Counted from the first letter of the stretch, positions 1 through 8,127 are shown. The stretch is 64,000 bases of DNA from Ancylomarina sp. 16SWW S1-10-2 (GCF_009669305.1 NZ_SADB01000018.1:1-64000), one strand, 5' to 3'. Notes: generated by a model from the letters alone, not told the origin. A program made the numbers and translations.

Positions 1-47
1 TTTAGTTTGGCGATTTTAGTGGTAAAAAAAAGACTTTTATTCCACAT

Positions 48-81
48 AGACAATGGGTGAGACTACTTCTCCTCATTGTCT
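48..81. repeat. Inverted repeat AGACAATG / CATTGTCT
   Basis: Two perfect 8-base arms (48-55 and 74-81) are separated by 18 bases. It could be the terminator of a gene beyond the left edge or an operator. The AGACAAT half-site is shared with the inverted repeat at 3643-3688 in front of the membrane-protein operon. Nothing else is recognisable between 1 and 199. Confidence 0.35.
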
Positions 82-199
82 TGAAAAATACACCTCCTTT
101 TTTCATCTAAAATTCCATCAGTTGCATTTGTGACTTGAATCTAAGATAGAATAAAACTCTAGGATATCAGGGGGCAAAACAGTAGGTATCGACTATTTT

Positions 200-733
200 T
201 TAATTTAAAGTGATTTTTTCCTTAATCCGATCTAATGATAATATCAAATTTGTATATTTTTTTAGGCCCAAAAAACTGATATTAATTGATTTAGATTCAA
301 AAATTTCACTCTTGTCTATTTTCTGAAGCCTTATATATTTTCTTAATCCCCAAAGCCCTATTGAAACTTTATAGTTATTGTAAGACTGTCTATCTATAAC
401 ATACTCTATCGTATTTTTTTTATAATTTAACATTGATACAAATCTTAATATGAAGAATCTTTTGGATGGATTATAGGTTTTAATATTAAGCCTGCCGTTT
501 GATATTTTTGCTTCAAAATAAGCTGGTTTTATAAAATAGTCAAAAATAAAAATTAGCATAGATAGTGTACAAATAGCCAAACTGAATTCTATTGTGTTAT
601 GAAACAAAATTTTATTGTTTGTTTTAGTACTGTAAAGAATAATTCCCAATGAATTATACAGTAAAAAACAGAATCCAAAATACATCCATATGTATATGGA
701 AAAAGCTATTCTATTGTCAATTTTATCATTCAT
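200..733 (-). CDS. Hypothetical two-helix membrane protein
   Basis: A 177-residue protein that I do not recognise. Two hydrophobic segments near residues 12-34 and 47-70 are probably a transmembrane hairpin, followed by a basic soluble C-terminal part of about 105 residues with alternating polar and aromatic residues that resembles a small beta-rich domain (the layout is reminiscent of PH-like bacterial membrane proteins, but no motif proves it). The start is the ATG at 733, and no good promoter is visible before it. It stands alone, reading left, with tRNA-Gln beyond on the other strand. Base composition is very AT-rich, like the accessory patch to its right. Confidence 0.55.
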   Translation of the reverse strand: MNDKIDNRIAFSIYIWMYFGFCFLLYNSLGIILYSTKTNNKILFHNTIEFSLAICTLSMLIFIFDYFIKPAYFEAKISNGRLNIKTYNPSKRFFILRFVSMLNYKKNTIEYVIDRQSYNNYKVSIGLWGLRKYIRLQKIDKSEIFESKSINISFLGLKKYTNLILSLDRIKEKITLN

Positions 734-1015
734 ATTTTAGGTGTTTATTATCAAATTTTCTTCTTTATTACATAAGCAGCTTTTTTAGGCCAGATTACAT
801 AAGAGTGGAGCTAAGCTAGCTAGCCCTAGACAAGATAAAATTAGCATAATTTTATGACAAAAGATTACAGCCAGAGGGGAAAACCAAAATATACTGTATT
901 GTTCTGTTTTTGAGGAAATTCACTTGTAATGTAACAAAAATGCTTCTTATGGCTATTGTTTCCATTGGTTTAAGAAGTAAATAATATTTATGATGTTCGT
1001 ATTTTTTTATAAAGA
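734..1015. other. Intergenic, nothing recognised
   Basis: AT-rich spacer between the hypothetical membrane gene and the tRNA promoter. I see no open frame with a plausible start, no hairpin with a U tract and no repeat shared with other parts of the window. Confidence 0.5.
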
Positions 1016-1047
1016 TTGCTTGTTTTTTCATACTTTTTTTACTTTTG
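1016..1047 (+). promoter_or_regulatory. Promoter of tRNA-Gln
   Basis: TTG at 1016-1018 (or 1020-1022) followed 21 (or 17) bases later by TACTTTTG at 1040-1047, a perfect match to the Bacteroidota -7 consensus TAnnTTTG. The inferred transcript start near 1054 leaves a 5' leader of about 65 bases for RNase P to remove. Confidence 0.6.
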
Positions 1048-1118
1048 CCAGCACATTGCTTATCGGAAGTTTTATTGTCTATTTAAGAGACTTATTTTCG
1101 TTGAGCTTATTGAACTAT

Positions 1119-1191
1119 TGTCCTGTGGTGTAACTGGCAACACGTCTGATTCTGGTTCAGAAGAGTCTAGGTTCGACCCCTAGCAGGACAA
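1119..1191 (+). tRNA. tRNA-Gln (anticodon CTG)
   Basis: A complete cloverleaf can be drawn: acceptor TGTCCTG (1119-1125) with CAGGACA (1184-1190), D stem GTGT/ACAC, anticodon stem TCTGA/TCAGA with loop TTCTGGT and anticodon CTG at 1152-1154, T stem CTAGG/CCTAG with loop TTCGACC, discriminator A at 1191. The U1-A72 end pair is usual for tRNA-Gln. CCA is not encoded. The CTG anticodon reads CAG, so another tRNA-Gln (TTG), outside this window, should exist for CAA, which is the more used codon in genes here. Confidence 0.95.
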
Positions 1192-1230
1192 CAATAAAGG
1201 AACTGCAATAATTGTAGTTCCTTTATTGTT
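1190..1230 (+). terminator. Terminator fused to the tRNA-Gln 3' end
   Basis: A 19-base stem (1190-1208 with 1212-1230, one G-T pair) closes on a three-base loop. Its left arm begins inside the tRNA, using the last acceptor base and the discriminator. There is no clean U tract after it. It is either the tRNA terminator or a processing hairpin. Confidence 0.65.
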
Positions 1231-1303
1231 GTGTTTGCAGATTTCAATATGCAATATATTATGAGTACACTACACAAACGCTTCATTCTTGGCAGCTGCC
1301 TTT

Positions 1304-1504
1304 TTATTTCACATTTGAGTGAGCGTTCTTTTTTTTAGTTTCCTTAGTAGCTATTAATATTATTGAAGCAATAAGGATTAGTGAAGAACAGATAAACAAC
1401 CAAAATTTTGCTGATTCAATACTAATATTGGCAAAATCAAAAGTGAGGATGTTTATAAGCATTGCCATTATCACTAATATTGAGGATAAATTACTTTTAA
1501 TCAT
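1304..1504 (-). CDS. Small two-helix membrane protein
   Basis: A 66-residue frame from an ATG at 1504, with hydrophobic stretches near residues 7-25 and 33-52 and a basic C-terminus (KETKKKNAHSNVK). The pattern is that of a small inner-membrane hairpin protein. I do not recognise a family and see no promoter. It lies between the tRNA and the XRE-regulator operon and reads the same way as that operon, about 245 bases downstream of it. Short length and lack of homology evidence keep the call tentative. Confidence 0.4.
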   Translation of the reverse strand: MIKSNLSSILVIMAMLINILTFDFANISIESAKFWLFICSSLILIASIILIATKETKKKNAHSNVK

Positions 1505-1749
1505 AGTTTATAGTTTTTATTGAGTTAGGATAAAATTTAACTTTTGTTGGATTGCATCTTATCTTTTTATAGGACGATGAATCAAGTTCATCAAACTTTA
1601 AGTTGAGATCATTGGGTAGACCTGATTTATTCCATTTTAGAGCATTAATAAATACAATTTTATATTTCCATTTCATACAGTCTGTTTTTTATTTTGTTCA
1701 TCTAAGATAATAGAATGATATACATAACACTTGGAAATGTTTAGTTCGA

Positions 1750-1950
1750 TTATTCTCCTTCTTCAAGTTCGAAGATATCACCAACAGGTGTTTTGAAATA
1801 GCGTGCCATTTTAAGTGCCAGTAGAGTAGACGGAACAAATTTACCTTTCTCTATGGCATTTATGGTTTGGCGCGAGACACCTATCTTCTCAGCAAGCGTG
1901 GCTTGAGTGATATCCTTTTTTGCTCGTTCAACCTTTAGGTAGTTTTTCAT
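1750..1950 (-). CDS. XRE-family transcriptional regulator (Cro/CI-type HTH)
   Basis: A 66-residue single-domain DNA-binding protein. The helix-turn-helix occupies about residues 15-34 (TQATLAEKIGVSRQTINAIE), followed by the usual fourth and fifth helices and the ending PVGDIFELEEGE, typical of small YozG/Xre-like regulators paired with a membrane protein gene. It is the last gene of a leftward operon, starting 5 bases after the stop of the upstream membrane gene, so the two are very likely co-transcribed. In the family such regulators usually control their own operon; the inverted repeat at 3643-3688 over the putative promoter is a candidate operator. Target and signal are unknown. Confidence 0.9.
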   Translation of the reverse strand: MKNYLKVERAKKDITQATLAEKIGVSRQTINAIEKGKFVPSTLLALKMARYFKTPVGDIFELEEGE

Positions 1951-1955
1951 AAGTT

Positions 1956-2453
1956 TTAATCTTCAGATTCTATTTTTGGATTGAATTTCCAATCCTTATT
2001 GTACTTATAAATGATGACATAAACGATGAGCTGCATCTGTAAAATATAAATACCTTCAAATTGATAATCTCTAAATAGGCTGATTAAGCCATATATCAGC
2101 CAAGTTGTTATTAAGGCTTGAAGGATCGATTTTAATCTTATCTGTTGAATATATTCGTCATTAATTTTTTCTTTAGAGAATAGATATGCGAGAAATCCTG
2201 TTATGGAAAAGAACAAACTAATGATGATATACATATCGTATACTTCTTTTGTCAAATTTGGGTTGATGTTAGGATTTGGGTGTGTAATTTCGGGTTTCCC
2301 TGCTAATCCTCGTGCAAAATTACTGCCTTCAGTAAAACTTTTAATGAAAGATTCGTTGTGTACATCTATTTCTCCAATAAATGAGAAGACAATGGCTATG
2401 AATACCAATAGAATTCCAATTGTTTTAAAGTAGTGAGGTAAGTATGTTTTCAT
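1956..2453 (-). CDS. Tandem paralogous membrane protein, copy 3 (regulator-proximal)
   Basis: A 165-residue protein that begins MKTYLPHYFK, as do the next two genes to the right. Four hydrophobic segments are visible (about 11-28, 74-91, 109-126, 131-147), with the strongly conserved link LFSKEKINDEYIQQIRLKSILQALITTW between helices 2 and 3. A periplasmic or extracellular loop at about 29-72 is the variable part. It is directly followed by the XRE regulator, an arrangement common for membrane proteins of the DUF2975-like type, although I cannot confirm the family. The C-terminal tail (KDWKFNPKIESED) differs from the other two copies. Confidence 0.75.
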   Translation of the reverse strand: MKTYLPHYFKTIGILLVFIAIVFSFIGEIDVHNESFIKSFTEGSNFARGLAGKPEITHPNPNINPNLTKEVYDMYIIISLFFSITGFLAYLFSKEKINDEYIQQIRLKSILQALITTWLIYGLISLFRDYQFEGIYILQMQLIVYVIIYKYNKDWKFNPKIESED

Positions 2454-2526
2454 AATTTATGTATTTTATGATTTTCAATAATTATCATGTTTTCGTGAAT
2501 AATATATTGTCTAGTCTTCCAATGCT
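2454..2526. repeat. Duplicated intergenic unit, left copy
   Basis: The roughly 70 bases between the third and second paralogous genes are nearly identical to 3012-3084 (shared ATTTTCAATAATTATCATGT, then TTTTCGTGAAT and TATATTGTCTAGTCTTCC), showing that the tandem duplication unit includes gene plus spacer. Confidence 0.85.
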
Positions 2527-3011
2527 ATTTCTTCATCTGAAAGTTCTTTGTTTTTATTATATCTGAATATAATAACATAAGCAATGAGTTGCATTTGTAA
2601 AATATAGATACCATCCATTGGAATAATGAATGAAAATAATTTTGCAATACCATATATAATCCATGAGATCAAAAAAGCTTGAAGAATGGATTTTAATCTT
2701 ATTTGTTGAATATATTCATCATCGATTTTTTCTTTTGAAAAGAGATAAATTATAAATCCAGAAATTGAAAAGAGAAGACTAATCCAAGTAAATGTATTCT
2801 CTTCTGCATCAGTAAAATATGATTCTACAATAACTTCCGGATGAAGTTCAGGATTATTTTTAAGTTCATCATAGCTATATTCGACATCATTATAACTGTT
2901 AGAAAAGCCTTGTCTAAAATCATCTACTCCAGCCAAACATGATAAAATAGCGGCAATGATTACAAGTAGGATTCCAATTCGTTTAAAATAATGTGGTAAG
3001 TATGTTTTCAT
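2511..3011 (-). CDS. Tandem paralogous membrane protein, copy 2
   Basis: A 166-residue paralogue of its two neighbours, with the same start (MKTYLPHYFKRIGILL), the same four predicted membrane segments and the same central link with IQQIRLKSILQA. The loop after the first helix (residues about 29-72) is rewritten and acidic (NSYNDVEYSYDELKNNPE), so this copy has diverged most outside the membrane. The C-terminus ends ELSDEEIALED, which is the ancestral-looking tail compared with the stopped copy to the right. No function is known; the paired XRE regulator suggests a regulated membrane module. Confidence 0.75.
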   Translation of the reverse strand: MKTYLPHYFKRIGILLVIIAAILSCLAGVDDFRQGFSNSYNDVEYSYDELKNNPELHPEVIVESYFTDAEENTFTWISLLFSISGFIIYLFSKEKIDDEYIQQIRLKSILQAFLISWIIYGIAKLFSFIIPMDGIYILQMQLIAYVIIFRYNKNKELSDEEIALED

Positions 3012-3084
3012 AATTTAAATGTTTTATGATTTTCAATAATTATCATGTTTTCGTGAATCATATATTGTCTAGTCTTCCAATGCT
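3012..3084. repeat. Duplicated intergenic unit, right copy
   Basis: Near-identical partner of 2454-2526. It also holds the remains of the last codons of the next gene: after the stop of the gene at 3093, codons for E-A-V-A-L-E-D and a second stop (TAG, 3069-3071) are still readable in frame. Confidence 0.8.
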
Positions 3085-3092
3085 ACTGCTTC

Positions 3093-3575
3093 TTATGAAA
3101 GTTCCTTGTCTTTATTATATTTGAATATGATAACATAAACGATGAGTTGCAGCTGAAGTATATAAATACCTTCAAATTGATAGTCCTTAAATATTAGTTT
3201 GATTAAGCCATATGTCAACCAAGTTGTTATTAAGGCTTGAAGGATCGATTTTAATCTTATCTGTTGAATATATTCATCATCAATTTTTTCTTTAGAGAAC
3301 AGATATAAGATAAATCCTGTTATGGAAAAGAATAAACTGATCATGATATATATATCAGATTCTTTTTTTGTTAGATAAGGTTTTATGTCTACATCTTTTG
3401 GTGTTGTTAATTCTGTTTGTCCGTATAATTCTTGTGAAGATTTACTCCCTTCTGCAACGCCTTTCATGAAAGCTTGTCTGCTATTATCTATTCCTCCAAT
3501 AAATGATAAGACAATGGCTATAAATACAAATAGAATTCCAATTGTTTTAAAGTAGTGTGGTAAGTATGTTTTCAT
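3093..3575 (-). CDS. Tandem paralogous membrane protein, copy 1 (promoter-proximal, C-terminally shortened)
   Basis: A 160-residue paralogue and the first gene of the operon. Four hydrophobic segments lie near 11-28, 74-91, 109-127 and 133-150. Compared with copy 2 it ends early: the codon that is GAT in copy 2 (after Glu-Leu-Ser) is TAA here, and seven codons of the old tail remain readable downstream up to the old TAG. Only the last cytoplasmic residues are lost, so the protein is probably still made and inserted. It is closer in its first loop to copy 3 (both carry a FMKGVAEGS/FIKSFTEGS-like segment) than to copy 2. Confidence 0.75.
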   Translation of the reverse strand: MKTYLPHYFKTIGILFVFIAIVLSFIGGIDNSRQAFMKGVAEGSKSSQELYGQTELTTPKDVDIKPYLTKKESDIYIMISLFFSITGFILYLFSKEKIDDEYIQQIRLKSILQALITTWLTYGLIKLIFKDYQFEGIYILQLQLIVYVIIFKYNKDKELS

Positions 3576-3617
3576 AATTTATGTGTAAGTGTGATTATGT
3601 ATTTGTTAATTACTATT

Positions 3618-3648
3618 CAAAAGTAAACTAAACTTTACAAATAGACAA
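3618..3648 (-). promoter_or_regulatory. Promoter of the membrane-protein/XRE operon
   Basis: On the minus strand, TTG (3648-3646) is followed after 20 bases by TACTTTTG (3625-3618), a perfect TAnnTTTG element. The start point would be near 3611, giving a leader of about 35 bases before the ATG at 3575. Confidence 0.5.
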
Positions 3649-3688
3649 TAATAAGCGTCAAAAAGAATCGTTTATATGACTATTGTCT
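3643..3688. promoter_or_regulatory. Candidate operator: AGACAATA / TATTGTCT
   Basis: Perfect 8-base inverted arms (3643-3650 and 3681-3688) 30 bases apart. The left arm covers the -33 element of the operon promoter. The same half-site occurs at 2505-2512 and 3063-3070 in the duplicated spacers. Binding by the XRE protein encoded in the operon is inference. Confidence 0.35.
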
Positions 3689-3815
3689 TACCAATCATAA
3701 AACAAATATTTTACTGAAAGTATGATGAATAGTTGTTAAGAAGTTCCTAAAAGGGTATGAATACTTTGAAAATTGTGATGCTTGTTTTATTTTAGATTAA
3801 TTAAAAACAAGTGAT

Positions 3816-4265
3816 ATGGGACGACTAATATTAATACCTTTATTATTGATGGTATCGGTAATAACAAACGGACAGACGGTGATGAAAGAAGGCAACTATA
3901 ATAAATTGAATGATCTTGAGAAGCAGGTGATCTTGAAAAAAGGGACTGAATATCCACATACGGGAGAATATGTTAATCACAATGAAGAAGGCGTATATGT
4001 TTGTAAGCAATGCAACTTGCCTTTATATAGATCGGGCGATAAGTTCGATTCGCATTGTGGCTGGCCAAGTTTCGATGATGAAATTGAAGGTGCTGTAACG
4101 CACTTACCTGATGCTGATGGGAGAAGAACTGAGATTGTTTGTTCCAATTGCAAAGGGCATTTAGGTCACGTTTTTAAAAATGAGGGTTATACTGAAAAGA
4201 ATACAAGGCATTGTGTGAATTCTGTTTCGTTAAGTTTTATACCGGAAACAGAAAATAAAAAATAG
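3816..4265 (+). CDS. msrB: Peptide-methionine (R)-S-oxide reductase MsrB, exported
   Basis: Reduces the R epimer of methionine sulfoxide in proteins. The 149-residue protein starts with a hydrophobic signal segment (residues 3-20, ending NGQ), so it probably works outside the cytoplasm. The catalytic motif RHCVNS places the nucleophile at C133; two CxxC pairs (C63/C66 and C109/C112) form the structural zinc site; HCGWPSF (80-86) is the substrate-binding segment, with C81 as a possible resolving cysteine. Length without the signal is normal for MsrB alone; there is no MsrA fusion. It stands alone between leftward operons, with a two-way hairpin terminator shared with the gene to its right. Confidence 0.95.
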   Translation: MGRLILIPLLLMVSVITNGQTVMKEGNYNKLNDLEKQVILKKGTEYPHTGEYVNHNEEGVYVCKQCNLPLYRSGDKFDSHCGWPSFDDEIEGAVTHLPDADGRRTEIVCSNCKGHLGHVFKNEGYTEKNTRHCVNSVSLSFIPETENKK

Positions 4266-4300
4266 GGTAATTTATTTTGCGATTATGAGATTCTGAAACA

Positions 4301-4318
4301 TTCCGATGACTATCGGAA
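4301..4318. repeat. Small palindrome TTCCGAT-GACT-ATCGGAA
   Basis: A perfect 7-base stem with a 4-base loop, followed by TCAGGATGACGT. This reads like a dispersed palindromic element of the kind found between genes in many genomes, but no second copy is in the window. Between here and 4465 I see only the phrase ATCAGCGTCT repeated (near 4340 and 4443). Confidence 0.4.
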
Positions 4319-4465
4319 TCAGGATGACGTCTCTATTTAATCAGCGTCTAAAACACTTATTTTGGCGCAGATTTTAAAGATCGAACATGATCTATGTGTA
4401 AGGCCTGAATATATATATTAAAATCATAAAACATCATATTTGATCAGCGTCTTAAGCAAAAAAAT

Positions 4466-4505
4466 AAGGGCAGTTGAATTCATTAAATTGAAATCAATTG
4501 CCCTT
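4466..4505. terminator. Two-way terminator between msrB and aminopeptidase P
   Basis: AAGGGCA at the left pairs with TGCCCTT at the right, and TTGA with TCAA inside, around a loop of about 14 bases. It is followed by a T-rich stretch on the plus strand and A-rich sequence to the left, as expected for a terminator used from both sides. Confidence 0.65.
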
Positions 4506-4533
4506 TGTCTTTTATGAAATATAGCGTAAATGC

Positions 4534-6306
4534 TTAAATAGCTTGTGTTTTAGCTTTTAACCAAACTTGATGTTTTTCGTCAAGTAGGGGAGAAAGACTA
4601 TCATATACTTTTTGGTGATAATTATTTAACCAGTTTTTCTCCATTTCATTTAATAAATCAATATCTAAAGCTTTTGTGTCGAACGGGAAAAGAGTGAGTG
4701 TTTCAAACTCTAAAAATTGACCAAACTCAGTACTAAATTTCTCCTTACAAAGAATTAAGTTTTCATGACGAATGCCGTATCGACCTTCTTTGTAAAATCC
4801 TGGTTCGTTAGAGGTAATCATGCCAGGTAAAATAGCTTGCTCGTTTAAATTTTGACGGATACTCTGTGGCCCTTCGTGTACATTAAGAAAACATCCAACG
4901 CCATGACCTGTGCCATGTCCATAATCCTTGCCATGCATCCAAAGTGCTTGTCGAGCTAAAATATCTATATTGCAACCACGAGTTCCCTTTGGAAAAACAG
5001 CCAAACTCATTTGAATCATTCCCTTCAAAACTAACGTGGAATCAATTTTTTCATCTTTCGTTAGTTCTCCAAGAGATGTTGTTCGTGTGATATCGGTTGT
5101 ACCATTCATGTATTGTCCACCCGAATCGATAAGAAGTAAACCTTCAGCCTTTAATTCACAATCGGACTCTACGGTTGTAGAATAGTGAGGAGAGGCTCCA
5201 TGATCTTTGTAAGCCACAATGCTGCCAAAACTCTCACTTACAAAATTCTTTTGTTGTGATCTATAATATCTTAGTTTATCATTTACTGTAAATTCAGTGA
5301 TTTTTGTTTTACCAAGGTTTTCATCAAGCCAACAGAAAAATTTTGTGAGTGCTACGCCATCTTCAATCATAGCTTCTTTTGTGCCCTTGATTTCAGTTGC
5401 GTTTTTTAGACTTTTTAATAGTTGAGAAGGGTTTTCTCTTTTAATAATATTAGCCCTAATTGAATCGTATATTTTTAAATTGCTGCGATTAATGTCGAGG
5501 AGTACATTTTCAGAACCAGATAATTCTTCCAAATCGTCACATATGTTTTTATAATCGGTGGTAATAATATCATCTTGTTTAAGGTTCTGGATGAGTTGGT
5601 TGTCAAGTTTTGATTGATCTAAATATAAACAACATGTTTCTTTGTTGATTAAAGCATAAGCAATAGCAACTGGGTTGAAATCAATATCCTGACCTCTAAG
5701 GTTAAATACCCATGCTATATCATCTAGACTTCCTATAAAGTGATGGGTTGCATCAAGTTTGTGCATTATGTCACGAATACTAGCTAGTTTTTCTTTACGC
5801 GATTTACCTGCAAATTCCACAGCATGTTCAAATATTTTGTTTTTTGGAAGGGAAGGTCTGTCGGTCCAAATTACATTAATTAGATCTTCTTCATCACAGG
5901 TATGGATAGATAAATTAGCTAGTGCGTTTTTTAACTCTTTAGCTTGGGCAATTGAGAAGCAAGTTCCATTAAAGCCAATATTAGCTTCCAATTCTAATTC
6001 TGAAAGTAACCATTGATAGTGAGTTGGAACACCTGGTGTTCCCATTTTAAAAAGTTCGATACCACTACCTTCAAGTTGTTTTTCAGCTTGTAAAAAATAA
6101 CGTGAATCGGTCCACAGTCCTGCTTTCTTATTTGTAATAACAACTGTTCCTGCAGATCCTGTAAAGCCAGATATCCACTGACGTGATTTCCAATGTTCAG
6201 GAACATATTCGCTCATATGAGGATCTGAACTTGTAATAATGTAAGCGTCAATTTCTTTTTCTTCCATCAGCGAACGTAAAGCATTCACTCTTTCAAAAAT
6301 GGTCAT
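4534..6306 (-). CDS. pepP: Xaa-Pro aminopeptidase (M24B, aminopeptidase P, long three-domain form)
   Basis: Removes the N-terminal residue from peptides with proline in second position. At 590 residues it is the long form resembling eukaryotic cytosolic APP1: two creatinase-like N-terminal domains (about 1-145 and 146-310), then the pita-bread catalytic domain (about 310-540) and a C-terminal extension. The two-metal ligands are visible: D394 (LIDSGGQY), D405 (TTDITRT), H468 (HGTGHGVG), E501 (EPGFY) and E515 (RHENL), with spacing as in APP1. No signal peptide, so cytosolic. It is monocistronic, ending at the hairpin shared with msrB. Confidence 0.96.
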   Translation of the reverse strand: MTIFERVNALRSLMEEKEIDAYIITSSDPHMSEYVPEHWKSRQWISGFTGSAGTVVITNKKAGLWTDSRYFLQAEKQLEGSGIELFKMGTPGVPTHYQWLLSELELEANIGFNGTCFSIAQAKELKNALANLSIHTCDEEDLINVIWTDRPSLPKNKIFEHAVEFAGKSRKEKLASIRDIMHKLDATHHFIGSLDDIAWVFNLRGQDIDFNPVAIAYALINKETCCLYLDQSKLDNQLIQNLKQDDIITTDYKNICDDLEELSGSENVLLDINRSNLKIYDSIRANIIKRENPSQLLKSLKNATEIKGTKEAMIEDGVALTKFFCWLDENLGKTKITEFTVNDKLRYYRSQQKNFVSESFGSIVAYKDHGASPHYSTTVESDCELKAEGLLLIDSGGQYMNGTTDITRTTSLGELTKDEKIDSTLVLKGMIQMSLAVFPKGTRGCNIDILARQALWMHGKDYGHGTGHGVGCFLNVHEGPQSIRQNLNEQAILPGMITSNEPGFYKEGRYGIRHENLILCKEKFSTEFGQFLEFETLTLFPFDTKALDIDLLNEMEKNWLNNYHQKVYDSLSPLLDEKHQVWLKAKTQAI

Positions 6307-6440
6307 AGTTAGGTTTTGTTATTGTTTATTTGCTAAAAATACGATTAAAGAGAAATTTGACACTAATAATTAGTAGAAAATTTTAATCAACACGTCATTT
6401 TTTATCGTTAAAGAGAAGATCTGTGAATATATAACAAAAA

Positions 6441-6469
6441 ATCCCTCTTTCATATTTTGAAAGAGGGAT
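6441..6469 (-). terminator. Terminator of the sigma/DUF4097 operon
   Basis: A 12-base perfect stem (6441-6452 with 6458-6469) with a five-base loop, followed on the minus strand by TTTTTTG. It lies just after the stop codon of the DUF4097 gene. Confidence 0.85.
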
Positions 6470-6488
6470 GTGTATTGATTGTGTGAAT

Positions 6489-7550
6489 CTATTTCAAACT
6501 GATATTTCCATATTCACTATTAACGTGAATTTTTGACTCAGGAGAACTTGAATTCCCAACTAGAACTTGAATTTTCGATTCGGAATTATTTTTTTCTTCT
6601 GTTATAACTTGTGAATTGTCAGGATAACTAATACCGCAATATTTAGTTCTAGCCTCTAGCATATATGATGCGCCATCGGCAATTGTTATACGACTAGGTA
6701 CATATTGATTGTCAATATTAATAGTCTCAAAGTCTGAAGCTACATTTTCAACTTTACAATTGCCATAACGTAAGTTTAAATCAAGATTTCGACTTACATT
6801 ATCAATTTTAATATCGGAATATTGTCCTTTGCTAATGAGTACTGATTCCGTATTTATAATATCGAAAGCATCATATTTAGAATTGGCAATAAGCGAAATA
6901 TTATTGTCTAAATGAAGCTTAGAAAATCGGCTTACAACAATTAGAGTCTCACTAGTACCAATATTCATTTTTGAATATTTAAGAGTTAGTTTCGTACGAT
7001 TACACTCATTAATGGTTGCTTTTGCATAAGAAAGGTTAATGCTGCTTAATGGTTTTTCGTTAGGATATAGAAATTTTTCAGCCAATAAATTACCATAACT
7101 TAAATTGATATTTGCTTTTGCTCTAACCGTATTAATGTATATATCACCAAACTTATTGTTTAAAGAAATCTGAATGTATTCAGGCATAAAAACCTCATAG
7201 TCTATGCTAAACTTATTTCCTGTCTTAAAGTTTTTTTCCATTTCGGTAAAAGCCATAATGGTTTCACCAATTTGATCAATATTAATTTTGATCCCCTTAA
7301 ATAAGTTTTCGGCCCTAGCTTCGTTTGACGCATGTGTAGTTATTGTTGCTTTTATAAGGACCGAGTCAACTTCCCAATTTTTAATTTCAATATTACCATA
7401 TTTATTTTCTATGGTCAGTTGAGATCCTTCTTTAACAGCATACTTTCCATCGAAAGATTTGATATAGTCATCCGAGGCAAATACCTGACTACTTATGCCT
7501 ATACTTATAAGCAAAAGAAGTGCTGTAAGTTTAAATCTAGTTGTTTTCAT
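6489..7550 (-). CDS. DUF4097-like beta-repeat exported protein
   Basis: A 353-residue protein with a signal peptide (about 1-25, ending VFA) and then a repetitive beta-strand-rich body in which strands with NKYGNIEI, NNKFGDIYI, LSYGNLLAE, LRYGNCKVE and SEYGNISLK recur: the pattern of putative adhesin (DUF4097/DUF2807-like) right-handed beta solenoids. It is the third gene of an operon with an ECF sigma factor and a one-helix protein, an arrangement frequent in Bacteroidota where the sigma factor's operon carries an envelope protein as effector or sensor. Cell-surface or periplasmic location is inferred; molecular role is unknown. Confidence 0.75.
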   Translation of the reverse strand: MKTTRFKLTALLLLISIGISSQVFASDDYIKSFDGKYAVKEGSQLTIENKYGNIEIKNWEVDSVLIKATITTHASNEARAENLFKGIKINIDQIGETIMAFTEMEKNFKTGNKFSIDYEVFMPEYIQISLNNKFGDIYINTVRAKANINLSYGNLLAEKFLYPNEKPLSSINLSYAKATINECNRTKLTLKYSKMNIGTSETLIVVSRFSKLHLDNNISLIANSKYDAFDIINTESVLISKGQYSDIKIDNVSRNLDLNLRYGNCKVENVASDFETINIDNQYVPSRITIADGASYMLEARTKYCGISYPDNSQVITEEKNNSESKIQVLVGNSSSPESKIHVNSEYGNISLK

Positions 7551-7614
7551 TTTAATTGACTTTATAGTAATTGTTATTTTTTCTAAATATTAATCATTCT
7601 CACGAGAGTAAAAC

Positions 7615-8127
7615 TTATTGTTTTATTAAATATAGTTGTTGTACTATTCGATTTAAAATATCATTTTTAACTTGAAAATATTCAATTATAGCCTGAATAA
7701 TACGTTCATCATTTGGGTTTGTTTGTAATTCTTTCTCAAGTTGATTATACATCTCATCCATACTTTCAAGCTCTTTGTTTATGGAGCTTTTGTCGTGATT
7801 ATCAGTTGTTTTTGTTAGTTGACTGATAATGCTGAGTTGCTTGTCTATATTTATTTTAAAATAGTTTTCTACCTCTTGATATTCGGGAGAGAGTTCACCA
7901 AAACTAAATTGTGGTGTTCTTATATCTCGAAACTGATAGCTTGCGAAGCTAGCAGTCATGACAATAGCTATAATAGCTGCAATTTTCATGAGTTCCTTCC
8001 ATTGCCATCTCGATTTATCGTGATGGGTTTGCAATTTTTGTTGAAACCGGTTGATGTGATCTTCATTGGGTTCTTCACTGTCGAAGTTCTCTCGGTTTTG
8101 TTTAATTATATTTTCTATGTCTTTCAT
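7615..8127 (-). CDS. Putative anti-sigma factor, single membrane helix
   Basis: A 170-residue protein: acidic/basic cytoplasmic N-terminus (1-43), one membrane helix (about 47-64, IAAIIAIVMTASFASYQF) and an extracytoplasmic helical domain rich in Glu, Gln and Lys (80-170). It overlaps the sigma gene by four bases (ATGA), implying translational coupling. The layout is that of an anti-sigma factor, but the N-terminal part has no zinc HxxxCxxC motif, so it is not a zinc-binding ZAS-type protein. Family not recognised; function inferred from position and topology. Confidence 0.6.
   Translation of the reverse strand: MKDIENIIKQNRENFDSEEPNEDHINRFQQKLQTHHDKSRWQWKELMKIAAIIAIVMTASFASYQFRDIRTPQFSFGELSPEYQEVENYFKINIDKQLSIISQLTKTTDNHDKSSINKELESMDEMYNQLEKELQTNPNDERIIQAIIEYFQVKNDILNRIVQQLYLIKQ

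Noticed and set aside
1750-3575. Reading the XRE/membrane cluster as a toxin-antitoxin or abortive-infection locus
   Set aside because: No toxin-like fold, no catalytic motif, and the regulator follows rather than precedes multi-helix membrane proteins; regulation of a membrane module is the simpler reading.
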